Shown here piece by piece: positions 24,560 through 33,815 of a DNA stretch of 38,163 nt. Position 1 is the stretch's first letter. Each line of letters opens with the position of its first letter. Location of the stretch: NCBI GenBank assembly GCA_028278345.1, contig JANQEL010000085.1, positions 1 to 38,163 on the forward strand, in the 5' to 3' direction. The translations under genes and the position numbers were made by a program. The stretch comes from Myxococcota bacterium. GTDB lineage: Bacteria; Myxococcota_A; UBA9160; UBA4427. The notes under the pieces were generated by a model, which was not told where the DNA came from, did not search any database, and saw nothing but the letters and a program-made list of their open reading frames with translations.

Positions 24560-25732
24560 CTAGGTCGACATCCCCAGAACGCGTCTGATCGACTCCACCA
24601 CCATTCCCAGCGCGGGCAGCGGGTCGTCGAGGGAGAGGATGTCGTAGGCGAGGTTGTCGCCGCGGAACCAGAAGAAGCTCGGTTCGAGCCCGAAGCGGTT
24701 CGGGTTCTTCAGGAAGTGGAGCAGATCGCCCGGGAAGAGCCAGCGGCCGTAGGTGTCGGGGGTGTATTCGAGAACGGGCCGTGTTTCGAGGCCGGCGACG
24801 GTCTGGTGATAGAGGCGCGGGAAGTCGACACCGGCGGCGATCGCGAGGCCGATCGAGCCCCAGAAGCGCGGGTTGATCTCGAGCAGCATGGCTTCGCCGC
24901 TTACGCGGTCGACCTTGTACTCCACCATGGCGACGCCGTGGAAGTCGATCTCGCGCAGTAGCCGAAGGCTGCGTTCGATGAGCGCCTCGTCGCGATGGCT
25001 CTTGCAGAGCGTGCTCGGCCCCCCCGAGATCGGGTACTCGCGCAGGCGCTTGTGACCGAAGAGCCCGAGCAGCTCTCCCGCTTCGTCGATCAAAACGAAC
25101 ACGCCAAATGCATCGCCGCTGGCGTCCATGCGCTTCTGCACGATCGGTCGCGGGAACTCGCGCGATACCCGCTGCCACACGGGTTCGATGTCGCCTGGGT
25201 CATCGACGAAGGCCATGCCACGCGAACCGCTCGTCTTGCGTGGCTTGATCACGCAGCCCCCGCGCCAATCGGCCGCGAGCGCCCGCACTTCTTCGACGGT
25301 TTCGGGGCAATGCGATTCGGGGATCGGGATGTCGAGCCGGCGCGCGAGTTCGCAGGTCTTCCACTTGTCGTAGGAGACCTCCATGACCTCACGGCTCGGA
25401 AGTAGCGCACGCGAATGCGTCGTGAAGCACTCGGGCTGCTCGAGGCAGAGTTCGATCGCGCGGTCTTCCAGCGGGAGGAATACGGTCGGGCGATAGGTCT
25501 CGCACGCTTGGGCGACGAAGGAGACGAAGCCATCCGGATCGCGCTTGTAGTCGGGGCAACGCAGGGTCTTCGCGCAGTATCGCGAAAGCCCGCCCACCGA
25601 GAACCCCGACGACGCCATCCCGATCACCTTCACCCCCTGCCGGCCGAGCGAGCGGATGATCGGCAGCGACTTGCGCCGATCGACATCGGTCACGAGGATC
25701 GAAGTGTCTTCGAGGCGCATCGCTTCGCTCAT
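24560..25732 (-). CDS. ATP-grasp ligase
   Basis: 390 residues, carbamoyl-phosphate-synthase-like ATP-grasp enzyme. Such enzymes join a carboxylate to an amine or thiol through an acyl-phosphate. Seen: an N-terminal Rossmann-like preATP domain (1-115, with LVTDVDRRKSLPIIRSLG), the central CVIKPRKTSGSRGM loop (about 186-199), VQKRMDASGDAF, and the metal-binding LLEINPRFWG (about 303-312). The start overlaps the HAD stop (ATGA). It is the last gene of the GT4-HAD-ATP-grasp run. I infer that it attaches an amino acid or other amine or acid to a sugar or lipid intermediate; biotin-carboxylase-type activity is unlikely. Confidence 0.88.
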   Translation of the reverse strand: MSEAMRLEDTSILVTDVDRRKSLPIIRSLGRQGVKVIGMASSGFSVGGLSRYCAKTLRCPDYKRDPDGFVSFVAQACETYRPTVFLPLEDRAIELCLEQPECFTTHSRALLPSREVMEVSYDKWKTCELARRLDIPIPESHCPETVEEVRALAADWRGGCVIKPRKTSGSRGMAFVDDPGDIEPVWQRVSREFPRPIVQKRMDASGDAFGVFVLIDEAGELLGLFGHKRLREYPISGGPSTLCKSHRDEALIERSLRLLREIDFHGVAMVEYKVDRVSGEAMLLEINPRFWGSIGLAIAAGVDFPRLYHQTVAGLETRPVLEYTPDTYGRWLFPGDLLHFLKNPNRFGLEPSFFWFRGDNLAYDILSLDDPLPALGMVVESIRRVLGMST

Positions 25733-26367
25733 CCGGCGAGCACCTCGAACTCGATGCCGGCTTCCTGCACGCGTTGGCGCGTCGTGTCCTCGGGGCGCAC
25801 GAGCACCACGTGATCGGCGAGCTGCATGAGGGGAATGTCGTCGCGGTGATCGGTGTAGACGATCGTGCGATTCGGCTGTAGTCGCTCGAGGATCGCGCGT
25901 CCCCGCTCCGCCTTCGCCTCTCGATAGAGGTTCTCGACCTTCGCGTGCCTCCCTTCGAGCGTCACTTCACTGCCATGCACCTCGATCGCCGCCGAAACCT
26001 TCTCGATGAACGGTCCGAGATAGAAGCGGGGAGACGCCGACAGCACGACCACGTGATCCCCCTGGTCGAGATGCGCGCGCAGTCGCGTCCAGGCGGGTTC
26101 GATCGCGAGTCCCTCCATCTCGATCGCATGCGCTTCGAGCAGCCCCGCGCGCTCCGCCTCCGTACGCCGCACCCAGACGCGATCGAGCACCCTCTCCTTG
26201 TATCGCGTATTCGTCATCCAACCGAGCTTGCTGATCGCGGCCGCAGCGAAGAGACGCCCACGTTCCAACAACGACCGCGCGCCCATGTCGGCGAACAGGC
26301 GAAAGCTGTCCCGCGACACCAGGGTCTTGTCGAAATCGAACAGCGCGAGTACCGAACCTTCGCTCAT
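25729..26367 (-). CDS. HAD-IB family phosphatase (SerB-like)
   Basis: 212 residues. Motif I is FDFDKTLV with Asp11 nucleophile and Asp13, motif II VLSASP, and motif IV YTDHRDDIPLM with the metal-binding acidic pair. The cap lies between motif I and II, as in subclass IB (phosphoserine phosphatase-like). The usual GDS of motif IV reads TDH. ATG 26367 overlaps the GT4 stop (ATGA), and its stop overlaps the ATP-grasp start, so the three products are probably made together. Probable removal of a phosphate from a sugar or lipid phosphate in this pathway (inference). Confidence 0.88.
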   Translation of the reverse strand: MSEGSVLALFDFDKTLVSRDSFRLFADMGARSLLERGRLFAAAAISKLGWMTNTRYKERVLDRVWVRRTEAERAGLLEAHAIEMEGLAIEPAWTRLRAHLDQGDHVVVLSASPRFYLGPFIEKVSAAIEVHGSEVTLEGRHAKVENLYREAKAERGRAILERLQPNRTIVYTDHRDDIPLMQLADHVVLVRPEDTTRQRVQEAGIEFEVLAG

Positions 26368-27569
26368 TCGATGCTCCCGAAGACCTCGAGCCAGACGGGG
26401 CCGCGGCTCGAGCGCAGGATCTCGTGTTCGGGTGCCCGCGCTTCGCCCTCGTTGTCGGGAGGTGCACCCGAACACAGCCGGTCCACGGCCTGGGCAAAGG
26501 AATCGCTGTCATCGGGATGAAAGGCGAAGCACGGCGCGTGTTCGCGACAGATGGTCTCGGCCTCGCCCACGACCCCGCACAGGATCGGCCGCTGCCACGC
26601 CGCGTACTCGAACAGCTTCGACGGCACCGTATGGCGGTACACCTCGAGATCCGCGAGGTGGAGCAGGAAGGCATCGGTCTCGGCGCACATGCGGGCGAGT
26701 TCTTCGCGGCTGGTATGCGGAAGCACGTGGAGTCGCGGGTGCTGGAGTTCGCTGAGTTCCTGCCACTGGGCGCCATCGCCCACGATCGTGATCTCGAGGG
26801 CGTTCCACTTGTCGAGGCTCGCGACGATCCCGTCGCGGATGCCCAGCAGGTTCTGTGAAGGCCCGAGGTTCCCCGCATAGAGCACCTGTAGCGGTGATTC
26901 GGGGCGGCGGGGTCTCGCCGGCTCGACACTCGCGGGTTTCAGCACTTCGTCGAGGCCGTTCTTTACGACGGTCGCGCTACCGGGGTCGACGTCGAATCGT
27001 TCGAGGGCGAGTTCGCGGAAGCCGTTCGTCGCGAGGGTGAGTTGGTTTGCCGAGTTCATCGTCAGGCGCTCGACCATTCGCATCGCGCCGCGCAGGAGCG
27101 GGTTGCGCAGCAGGCCCGTCTCTTGCGCCCAGTCGAGCCAGAGATCCCGCACGTCGAGTACCAGCGGTCGACGCCCGATGCGCCGCATGACGAAACCCGG
27201 CAGCCCGTAGAAGAAGGGGGGCGTGGTGGCGAATGCGATGTCGATCTGGCCGCGATGGCGCAGCGCGACCAACGCCATCCAGAGCGCACCGAGCAACTCG
27301 GTGAGCAGCCGCGCGATCTTGCCGCGCGACTGGAGCAGCTGAACGCTCGAGATGCGGCGGATGGTGAGATGCTCGTGACGTTCGATCGCCGGGGCGGCCT
27401 CGGCGCCTTCGTAGCGATTGGGTTGGGCGGCCAGCACGGTGACGTCGTACTTCGCGCTGAGCACTTCGGCCAGATGACGCATGCGATACGAGAGCGCGCC
27501 GACGTCGGGCGGGTAGTGGCGCGTCAGGATCCAGACGCGTTTGCGGGCGCCTTCGGTCTGCTGGGTCAT
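26364..27569 (-). CDS. Family 4 glycosyltransferase
   Basis: 401 residues, GT-B fold, cytoplasmic or membrane-associated. N-terminal RHYPPDVGALSYRMRHLAE, central VLDVRDLW and VVKNGLDEV, and the donor-binding PSKLFEYAAWQRPILCG of GT4 retaining enzymes are visible, close to WbuB/WcaI-type colanic and O-antigen transferases. ATG 27569 has no strong ribosome site; the frame is open further upstream without family similarity. First gene of the coupled GT4-HAD-ATP-grasp run, 76 bases after the nucleotidyltransferase-like gene. Adds a sugar to a surface glycan; donor and acceptor unknown. Confidence 0.88.
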   Translation of the reverse strand: MTQQTEGARKRVWILTRHYPPDVGALSYRMRHLAEVLSAKYDVTVLAAQPNRYEGAEAAPAIERHEHLTIRRISSVQLLQSRGKIARLLTELLGALWMALVALRHRGQIDIAFATTPPFFYGLPGFVMRRIGRRPLVLDVRDLWLDWAQETGLLRNPLLRGAMRMVERLTMNSANQLTLATNGFRELALERFDVDPGSATVVKNGLDEVLKPASVEPARPRRPESPLQVLYAGNLGPSQNLLGIRDGIVASLDKWNALEITIVGDGAQWQELSELQHPRLHVLPHTSREELARMCAETDAFLLHLADLEVYRHTVPSKLFEYAAWQRPILCGVVGEAETICREHAPCFAFHPDDSDSFAQAVDRLCSGAPPDNEGEARAPEHEILRSSRGPVWLEVFGSIE

Positions 27570-27645
27570 CGATGGGACATCCGGCTGATCGGATTCGGGG
27601 CGAGGAGCCGTTTCGAGGTGCGCGAGGGTACCTGAACGCGGCGCT

Positions 27646-28860
27646 TCACGGCCCGGGAACTTCCGCGCCGAGGAGCGCAGCCTGCCGGTCGTCTGCCTTG
27701 GCGCTGCTCGGAAAGAACGCGTCGAGTGCATCGCGATAGATGCGCTTGCAGCGATACAGAAACTCGAGCCCGTCCTCGGCCGCCGCCCGTTCTATGGGTG
27801 CACTGCGCGCGAACGCGGCGAGCCTCTCGAGGGTTTCGCGCGGCGGGTCGAATGTCGTGGGATCACCCGCGATCTCACCGAGATGGACGAGCAAGCCCAA
27901 CATCGCAGCCCCCGCGTGAGCTTCCTTGCGCTGCCACCACCAGGCGAGATCGCGAAGGGGCGCATGGGGATCACGCACGAGGGTGCGAAGTTCGCCGCCG
28001 ACTCGGCGCGGCGTGCGACGCGGCAGGTGCTTCGCGAAGCGCGAGGCAAGTCGTGCATCGAAGCGATCCGGCACCGGCCCTTCATCGAGTGCGCTCACGA
28101 CCTGACACGCGAAGTCGGCCACCGCCGCTTCGAGCCCTTCGCGTTCACGCGAAGGCGTGCGTCGCACGTCGAGCGCCCACTGCACGCGTTCGCGGATGCT
28201 CTCGGCGTGAAGCCCGGAGCGAGAGGACTCGGCGAGGTAGGCCTCGCCGCGTGCACGATGGCCGGCGATGCACTCGCGGTTCCTTGCGCAGACGAGAAGT
28301 GGCACGTCGAGGAAGAGCCGCGCGACCATCTGCTGGTACTCGAGGTCGAGATCACCGCCGCGCGGCGTCCAATAGAGGAAGGGCTTCCACAGGTTGTTGA
28401 GGAACGCCGCGATCGCCGCGTCGGGATCGAAGCTGGATGGAAAGCGATCGAGTACATCGCGTCCACACAAGACGACCCCCTCCTGCCTGGCTTCGACCAC
28501 CTGGAAACGCGGCGGAACACGCTCGAGTGCGCGGAGTGAGTTGATCGCGATGTCGACGTCGAAGATGGGCGAGGGATGTCGAGCCTTGATGGCCTTCACG
28601 GCGTCACGGAGGAGCTCGGCGCGCGCGTTCTTCGAATCTACGAAGAGCATGAGATCGAGGTCGGAGACCAGCTGCGTTCGGCCATCCTCCTCGAAGTAGA
28701 CGTAGTCGCCGGTCGCAGCACTTCCGGTGAGCACCAGGCTTTCGAGCCCGGGGTACGCCTCCCGACAGGCACCCACCACTTCGTGCATTACCGCGCGCAG
28801 GGCGTCGGGGTAGCGGTGTCGAGTGCAGAGCGCGTCGATCGCGTTCGGGGCTTCGGTCAA
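27646..28860 (-). CDS. Pol-beta-type nucleotidyltransferase-domain protein
   Basis: 404 residues from TTG 28860, which has GAGGAA four bases before it; the first in-frame ATG would be 24 codons later. Seen: GSAATGDYVY (46-55), then SDLDLMLFVD with Asp67 and Asp69, and a third acidic residue in FDVDIAI. These are the three metal ligands of the nucleotidyltransferase superfamily. The remaining 250 residues are helical, with no recognised domain. The substrate could be a sugar phosphate, a protein or RNA. It lies upstream of the GT4 run and is divergent from the DUF362 gene. I have not seen this combination in known exopolysaccharide loci. Confidence 0.7.
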   Translation of the reverse strand: MTEAPNAIDALCTRHRYPDALRAVMHEVVGACREAYPGLESLVLTGSAATGDYVYFEEDGRTQLVSDLDLMLFVDSKNARAELLRDAVKAIKARHPSPIFDVDIAINSLRALERVPPRFQVVEARQEGVVLCGRDVLDRFPSSFDPDAAIAAFLNNLWKPFLYWTPRGGDLDLEYQQMVARLFLDVPLLVCARNRECIAGHRARGEAYLAESSRSGLHAESIRERVQWALDVRRTPSREREGLEAAVADFACQVVSALDEGPVPDRFDARLASRFAKHLPRRTPRRVGGELRTLVRDPHAPLRDLAWWWQRKEAHAGAAMLGLLVHLGEIAGDPTTFDPPRETLERLAAFARSAPIERAAAEDGLEFLYRCKRIYRDALDAFFPSSAKADDRQAALLGAEVPGP

Positions 28861-28983
28861 GCGTTCCTCGGGTTCCGGTGTCGCGGGCGAGCGCGGCCAG
28901 GCGGGGAGCGCGGCGAAGCATAGAGAGAAGGGGCGCCGACGCAAAAACCTCAAATGCAGCCGCGGTTTGCCCGATGCGATACG

Positions 28984-28997
28984 TTGCCGCGCGGCAA
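28984..28997. promoter_or_regulatory. 14-bp perfect palindrome in the divergent gap
   Basis: TTGCCGCGCGGCAA lies in the 202-base gap (28861-29062) between the divergent nucleotidyltransferase and DUF362 genes, 65 bases before the latter. It could be an operator coordinating both arms of the glycan region. I see no clear -35/-10 pair in the gap. Confidence 0.4.
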
Positions 28998-29062
28998 TGC
29001 GCCGCGGCCTCCCGGGGCCTGGCAATCGAAGCAAGACGGAACCGCAGACGAGGGGGCGAATC

Positions 29063-30625
29063 GTGAACCGCGTTGGCCTCGTCCGCACCGAAGGAAGCTA
29101 TCGCGACCTCGCGCCGCCCTTCGCACCGGGTGTCGCCTTTCCCGAACTCGCCGGTCTCGCCAGCACCGGCGGTGCCTTCGAAGCCGCCGCACCGAACCAC
29201 GTCTATGCCGCCGTGCGCGAAGCCCTGCGGATGCTCGAGCTCGATGCCGAGCACTTCGGTAGCGAAGCCTGGAACCCCCTCGGCGCATTCGTGCGAAGCG
29301 GTGCCACGATCGCATTGAAGCCGAACTTCATCCGTCACTGGAACCCGTGTGAAACCGAGGGCCGGACCGAAGAGGGTTCGATCGAAAGCGTGATCACCCA
29401 CGGCAGTGTGCTGCGCGCCGTCGCCGACTACGCGATGCTGGCCGCGGGCCCCGATGGCGAAGTGATCGTCGCCGAAGCGCCGCAACAGGATTGCGACTTC
29501 GAACGCATTCGCGAGATCGTGGGGCTCGATGCGCTCGTCGCGCACGCCGAGGCGTGTGGTCGTCGCCTTTCGGTGATCGACCTGCGCCGCGAAGCCGTGA
29601 TCTTCGACGACGGCATCATCGTCGAGCGCAAGGAGCTACCCGGTGATCCGCGCGGCTACCGTGCAGTCGATCTCGGAAGCCGCAGCTTCTTCGAAGGCTC
29701 GGGCCTCGATCCCAATCGCTTCCGCGGCGCTGACTACGACCCCGGCCCGACCGCGGAACACCATCGCGACGGCCGCAACGAGTACCTGCTCTCGGAAACC
29801 GTACTCTCCTCCGACTTGATCGTGAACCTCCCGAAACTCAAGACCCACAAGAAGACGGGTGTGACCCTCGCGCTCAAGAACCTGGTCGGCATCAACGGCG
29901 ACAAGAACTGGTTGCCCCACCACAGCCTGGGTGCGGTGAACGACGGGGGCGACGAGTTCCCCCAGGCGCGCATGATCGACAAGCTGCGAAGTCGCGCGAC
30001 TGAGATCGCCCGCCCACTGCTCGCCCGCGGCAAGGGAACGGGCTTCTTCCGCGCGGTGCGCCGGGTCGAGAACGCCACCCGAGGCGACGCGTTCATCCGC
30101 GCCGGCAACTGGTATGGCAACCGCACCACCTGGAGGATGTGCTGCGACCTCAATCGCTGCCTCTACTACAGCGATCGCGCGGGGCTCGATCTCGACATGC
30201 CGCGCCCGGTTCGCACGGTACTCACCCTGATCGACGGCATCGTGGCGGGGGAAGGCGACGGCCCGCTGGCGCCGAGTGATGTTCCCCTCGGTGCCATCGT
30301 GGCGGGCACGGATCCCATCGCCGTAGACTTGGTCGCCGTTCGCCTGATGGGCTTCGACCATGAGTTGATTCCCAAGCTCCGCGAGCCGATGAGAGATACG
30401 GGGGCGCGAATTACACGGGTACGCGAACCCGAAGAGGTCGAAGTGGCGGTGAGCGGTGTCGTATCTCCCGATGAGGCGGGCGGCGCAGCGCCGCCACCCG
30501 AGTCCCGAGCCGAAAGCCCGGCGATCGCACTGCAACGCCTCGAGGAGATCCAATGCTCGGGGGTGTTCGAGGCGCATCCGGGTTGGCGGGGCCATATCGA
30601 GCAGCGAGACGAAACGAGTCGATGA
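29063..30625 (+). CDS. DUF362-domain protein
   Basis: 520 residues. DUF362 hallmarks: VALKPNF-like IALKPNFIRHW (about 93-103), SDLIVNLPKLKTHKKTGVTLALKNLVG (about 252-278), and late LIDGIVAGEGDGP and AGTDPIAVDLVA. Some family members are iron-sulfur proteins; here the cluster CCDLNRC (about 358-364) is the only Cys-rich spot and lacks a ferredoxin pattern. GTG 29063 is chosen for its AGGGGG ribosome site; no closer start precedes it. Its stop overlaps the bi-domain oxidoreductase start (ATGA). Its biochemical role is unknown, but it recurs next to fused oxidoreductases in exosortase loci, as I recall. Confidence 0.85.
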   Translation: MNRVGLVRTEGSYRDLAPPFAPGVAFPELAGLASTGGAFEAAAPNHVYAAVREALRMLELDAEHFGSEAWNPLGAFVRSGATIALKPNFIRHWNPCETEGRTEEGSIESVITHGSVLRAVADYAMLAAGPDGEVIVAEAPQQDCDFERIREIVGLDALVAHAEACGRRLSVIDLRREAVIFDDGIIVERKELPGDPRGYRAVDLGSRSFFEGSGLDPNRFRGADYDPGPTAEHHRDGRNEYLLSETVLSSDLIVNLPKLKTHKKTGVTLALKNLVGINGDKNWLPHHSLGAVNDGGDEFPQARMIDKLRSRATEIARPLLARGKGTGFFRAVRRVENATRGDAFIRAGNWYGNRTTWRMCCDLNRCLYYSDRAGLDLDMPRPVRTVLTLIDGIVAGEGDGPLAPSDVPLGAIVAGTDPIAVDLVAVRLMGFDHELIPKLREPMRDTGARITRVREPEEVEVAVSGVVSPDEAGGAAPPPESRAESPAIALQRLEEIQCSGVFEAHPGWRGHIEQRDETSR

Positions 30626-32790
30626 AGCAGATCCTGCAAAGCGCGCGAAGCGGTGCCCTCGAGTTGGTCGAGGTGCCGGCCCCCACCCCCAGCGAGGGGC
30701 AGGTGCTGGTGCAGAACCACTACTCGGTGGTCTCGCCCGGCACCGAGAAGATGGCGATGGATTTCGCGCGCAAGTCGCTGGTGGGCAAGGCGGCGAGTCG
30801 ACCGGATCTCGTGAAGCAGGTGGTTCGCAAGCTGCAACACGAGGGGCCGGGGCCGACCTATCGCGCCGTGACGACACGACTCGAGGCACCCCAACCGCTC
30901 GGCTATGCGACGGCGGGGGTCGTGCTCGCGGTGGGGCCCGGCGTCGAGGGCTTTGCGCCGGGTGATCGCGTTGCGTGTGCCGGAGCGGGTTATGCGAATC
31001 ACGCCGAGCTGGTCGTGGTTCCGGAGAACCTCGTCGTCCACGTTCCGCGCGAGCTGCCCCTCGAAAAGGCCGCCTACGCGACGCTGGGTGCGATCGCGAT
31101 GCAGGGGGTTCGCGTTGCCGATCCGCGCCTCGGTGAAGTCGCGGCGGTGATCGGTCTCGGCTTGATCGGTCAGCTCGCGGTTCAGCTCCTGCGCGCGGCG
31201 GGTTGTCGCGTGCTCGCGATCGACATCGCGGAGAACCGCGTCGCCGAAGCCCTCGAACAGGGCGCGACCTGGGGCGCGACTCCCGGCGCCGATCACGAAG
31301 CGTGGATGAACCAGGCGACTGCGGGCCATGGCGCCGACATCGCGCTGGTTACGGCGGCTTCGGAAAGCTCGGCACCGATCCAGCTCGCCGCCGAGCTGTG
31401 TCGCATGAAGGGACGTGTGGCCTGCGTGGGTGCGACCGCGATGGATCTCGATCGTCGCACCTTCTACGACAAGGAACTCGAACTGCGGATGAGCATGTCG
31501 TACGGCCCGGGTCGCTATGACCGCCGCTACGAAGAGCTCGGCCTCGACTATCCGATCTCCTACGTGCGCTGGACGGAGAACCGCAACCTGCAGGCATTCG
31601 TCGATCTCGCCGCCGCGGGCAACATCGATCCCGCGCAGCTCGACGCCGAGGTGGTCGACTTCGCCGACGCCGAAGCGTCCTACGAAGCGCTGGCCAAGGG
31701 TGAACGGAAGAACCTCGCGATCCTCTTCCGCTATGCGGAGGCACCGGACCTCTCGCGATCATTGGATGTCGCGAAGCATGCGACCGGTGCCGCGGCGAAG
31801 AAGTCGGGTGACGTCGGCGTCGCGTTCGTGGGTGCCGGCAACTACGCGAAGGCCCAGCTGCTGCCCGCGGTAGCGAAAGCATCCGGCGTGTCGAAGCAGC
31901 GCATCGTGACCGCGACGGGCCCTTCGGCGCTCCGTACCTCGGAGAAGTTCGGCTTCGCGAGCTGCGGCACCGATCCGCAGGAGGTGTTCGACGACGCGAG
32001 TGTCGACCTCGTCTTCGTCGCAACGCAACACGATTCCCACGCGAGTCTGGCCAGCCAGGCGTTGCGCGCCGGCAAGGCGGTGTGGCTCGAAAAGCCGATC
32101 GGCCTCGATCGCGAATCGGTTCGCGAGTTGATCGCCGCCGCGCATGAAACGAATGGCTTCCTCTCGGTGGGTTACAACCGTCGATTCTCTCCACACCTCG
32201 AGACGATGGCGAAGGCTTTCGAAGGGCGGCGCGAACCGCTGGCGTTGCAGTACACGGTGGCCGCGGGTGCGACGCCGACGGGGACCTGGATCACCGACCC
32301 CAAGACGGGTGGCGGGCGGATCGTGGGCGAGTGCTGCCACTTCATCGATCTCGCGATTGCGTTGGTGGGCGCGCTTCCTGTTTCAGTTCACGCGCGCGCC
32401 CTCGGCCGCGATCCCGAACTCGACGACTCGATCGTCGCGAACATTGGTTTCGAGGACGGCTCGGTCGCCACGCTCCAATACCTCGCGAACGCCAGCACGG
32501 ACCTCCCGAAGGAACGATTCGAAGCCTCGTCCCAGCGCACCACCGTGCAGTGCGACAACTTTCGCTCCACGCGCACGATCGGGGGAAAGTCGTTCAAGAC
32601 GGTGAACCAGAACAAGGGGCAGCAGGAAGCCGTACTCGCGGTGCTCGAAGCTTGTCGCGCGGGCGCGCCCTCCCCCTTCACCCTGGCCGAACTCGCTGCG
32701 AACTCGGAAACCACCTTCGCGATTCTCGAGTCGATCCGCACGGGCGTAGCGATCGATCTTCGTGCGCGGCTCGCCGAATACGCGCTCTAG
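30622..32790 (+). CDS. Bi-domain oxidoreductase: zinc-type alcohol dehydrogenase fused to Gfo/Idh/MocA
   Basis: 722 residues combining two NAD(P) enzymes. The N-terminal half (about 1-375) is a medium-chain dehydrogenase with GroES-like fold (NHYSVVSPGTE, GYATAGVV) and cofactor loop GLGLIGQ near 178. The C-terminal half (about 395-722) is a Gfo/Idh/MocA unit with FVGAGNYAK (about 401-409), WLEKPIG (about 487-493, catalytic-type Lys) and GYNRRFSPH. The fusion is known in polysaccharide loci as a bi-domain oxidoreductase, probably interconverting a sugar and its keto or imino form. It is coupled to DUF362 upstream; a 2OG-type oxygenase gene follows after 71 bases. The substrate is unknown. Confidence 0.92.
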   Translation: MKQILQSARSGALELVEVPAPTPSEGQVLVQNHYSVVSPGTEKMAMDFARKSLVGKAASRPDLVKQVVRKLQHEGPGPTYRAVTTRLEAPQPLGYATAGVVLAVGPGVEGFAPGDRVACAGAGYANHAELVVVPENLVVHVPRELPLEKAAYATLGAIAMQGVRVADPRLGEVAAVIGLGLIGQLAVQLLRAAGCRVLAIDIAENRVAEALEQGATWGATPGADHEAWMNQATAGHGADIALVTAASESSAPIQLAAELCRMKGRVACVGATAMDLDRRTFYDKELELRMSMSYGPGRYDRRYEELGLDYPISYVRWTENRNLQAFVDLAAAGNIDPAQLDAEVVDFADAEASYEALAKGERKNLAILFRYAEAPDLSRSLDVAKHATGAAAKKSGDVGVAFVGAGNYAKAQLLPAVAKASGVSKQRIVTATGPSALRTSEKFGFASCGTDPQEVFDDASVDLVFVATQHDSHASLASQALRAGKAVWLEKPIGLDRESVRELIAAAHETNGFLSVGYNRRFSPHLETMAKAFEGRREPLALQYTVAAGATPTGTWITDPKTGGGRIVGECCHFIDLAIALVGALPVSVHARALGRDPELDDSIVANIGFEDGSVATLQYLANASTDLPKERFEASSQRTTVQCDNFRSTRTIGGKSFKTVNQNKGQQEAVLAVLEACRAGAPSPFTLAELAANSETTFAILESIRTGVAIDLRARLAEYAL

Positions 32791-32861
32791 GACCCCTTCT
32801 CGCAAGCGGCGGTGACGCATTCCTCAATGCGGCGCGCCTTTGTTCCGAATGCGACTGCGAG

Positions 32862-33815
32862 ATGACGTCGATCGCCCAGCCTGCCCGACCGCACCTGCAC
32901 GATGCCAGCCGCCAGCGCGTCGCAACGGCGGAGTTCGAGTATCTCGCGGAGAAGGTCCTCGCAGCGCCGTTCGAGGGCGAGCCCTTCGATCACCTGTTGA
33001 TCGACGACTTCCTGCGTGAAGACCACCTCGACCTGCTGACGCGTCATCCGCAGATCGCGCTGCCCGAAGCGGCGTCGATCGAGGCACTGCTCGAAACGCT
33101 CTCACGCGCGGGCTACGCGGCCGTTCCCTTTCCCGGTTGCACCGACGACGTCGACCACTACCTCGAATGCCTGAACAACAACCACTTCCCGAGGCAGAAG
33201 CCGAACAAGCCCGCAGCGGAGGGCTTCGGCGTAGCGATGCGCCTGATGCGCTACCGCGACGCGCGCGTCGAAGCATTGCTCGGCTACCTGAACGGTCCGA
33301 CCTTCAAGCGCGCCCTCGAGCGCAAGTTCGGGATCGAGCGTCCCAATCGCATCGAGACCGCGATTCAGAAGTACCTGTCGGGCTACGAGATCAGCCCGCA
33401 TCCCGACGTCCGGTCGAAGTGCCTCACCTATCTGCTCAACGTCCATACGACCCCGGAAGCCCAGCCCGCTCCGATCCACACCCACCTGCTGCGCTTCGAA
33501 AGCGATAAGGCCTTCATCTACGACCTCTGGGAGGGCTCGCCCCGGATCGAGCGCTGTTGGGTGCCGTGGGATTGGTGCCGCAGCGTGAAACAGGTTCGGG
33601 CCAACAACCAGATCGTCCTCTTCCAACCCCACGCGCGTTCGCTTCACGCCGTGAAGCTGCAGTACGATCACACCCGCTTTCAACGTACCCAGATCTACGG
33701 AAACCTCTGGTACACCGATTGCAACGACGTCCGTCTCGAAGACTGTCAACACGAGCGACTGCTCGACCGACGTACTCGAGTGGCACCTTCTCCTTCTCAT
33801 CACGAGGAACCATGA
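32862..33815 (+). CDS. Probable 2-oxoglutarate/Fe(II)-dependent oxygenase
   Basis: 317 residues. A likely iron facial triad is HPD (His180, Asp182) with distal His262 (SLHAVKL) or His257, and Arg in FQRTQIYG could bind 2-oxoglutarate. This is the double-stranded beta-helix pattern, though motif spacing is only moderately convincing. The N-terminal half has a helical part with FDHLLIDDFL, a segment typical of 2OG prolyl-hydroxylase-like proteins. ATG 32862 has no strong ribosome site. It overlaps the DUF2059 gene (ATGA). It may hydroxylate a glycan, a lipid or a surface protein (inference). Confidence 0.7.
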   Translation: MTSIAQPARPHLHDASRQRVATAEFEYLAEKVLAAPFEGEPFDHLLIDDFLREDHLDLLTRHPQIALPEAASIEALLETLSRAGYAAVPFPGCTDDVDHYLECLNNNHFPRQKPNKPAAEGFGVAMRLMRYRDARVEALLGYLNGPTFKRALERKFGIERPNRIETAIQKYLSGYEISPHPDVRSKCLTYLLNVHTTPEAQPAPIHTHLLRFESDKAFIYDLWEGSPRIERCWVPWDWCRSVKQVRANNQIVLFQPHARSLHAVKLQYDHTRFQRTQIYGNLWYTDCNDVRLEDCQHERLLDRRTRVAPSPSHHEEP

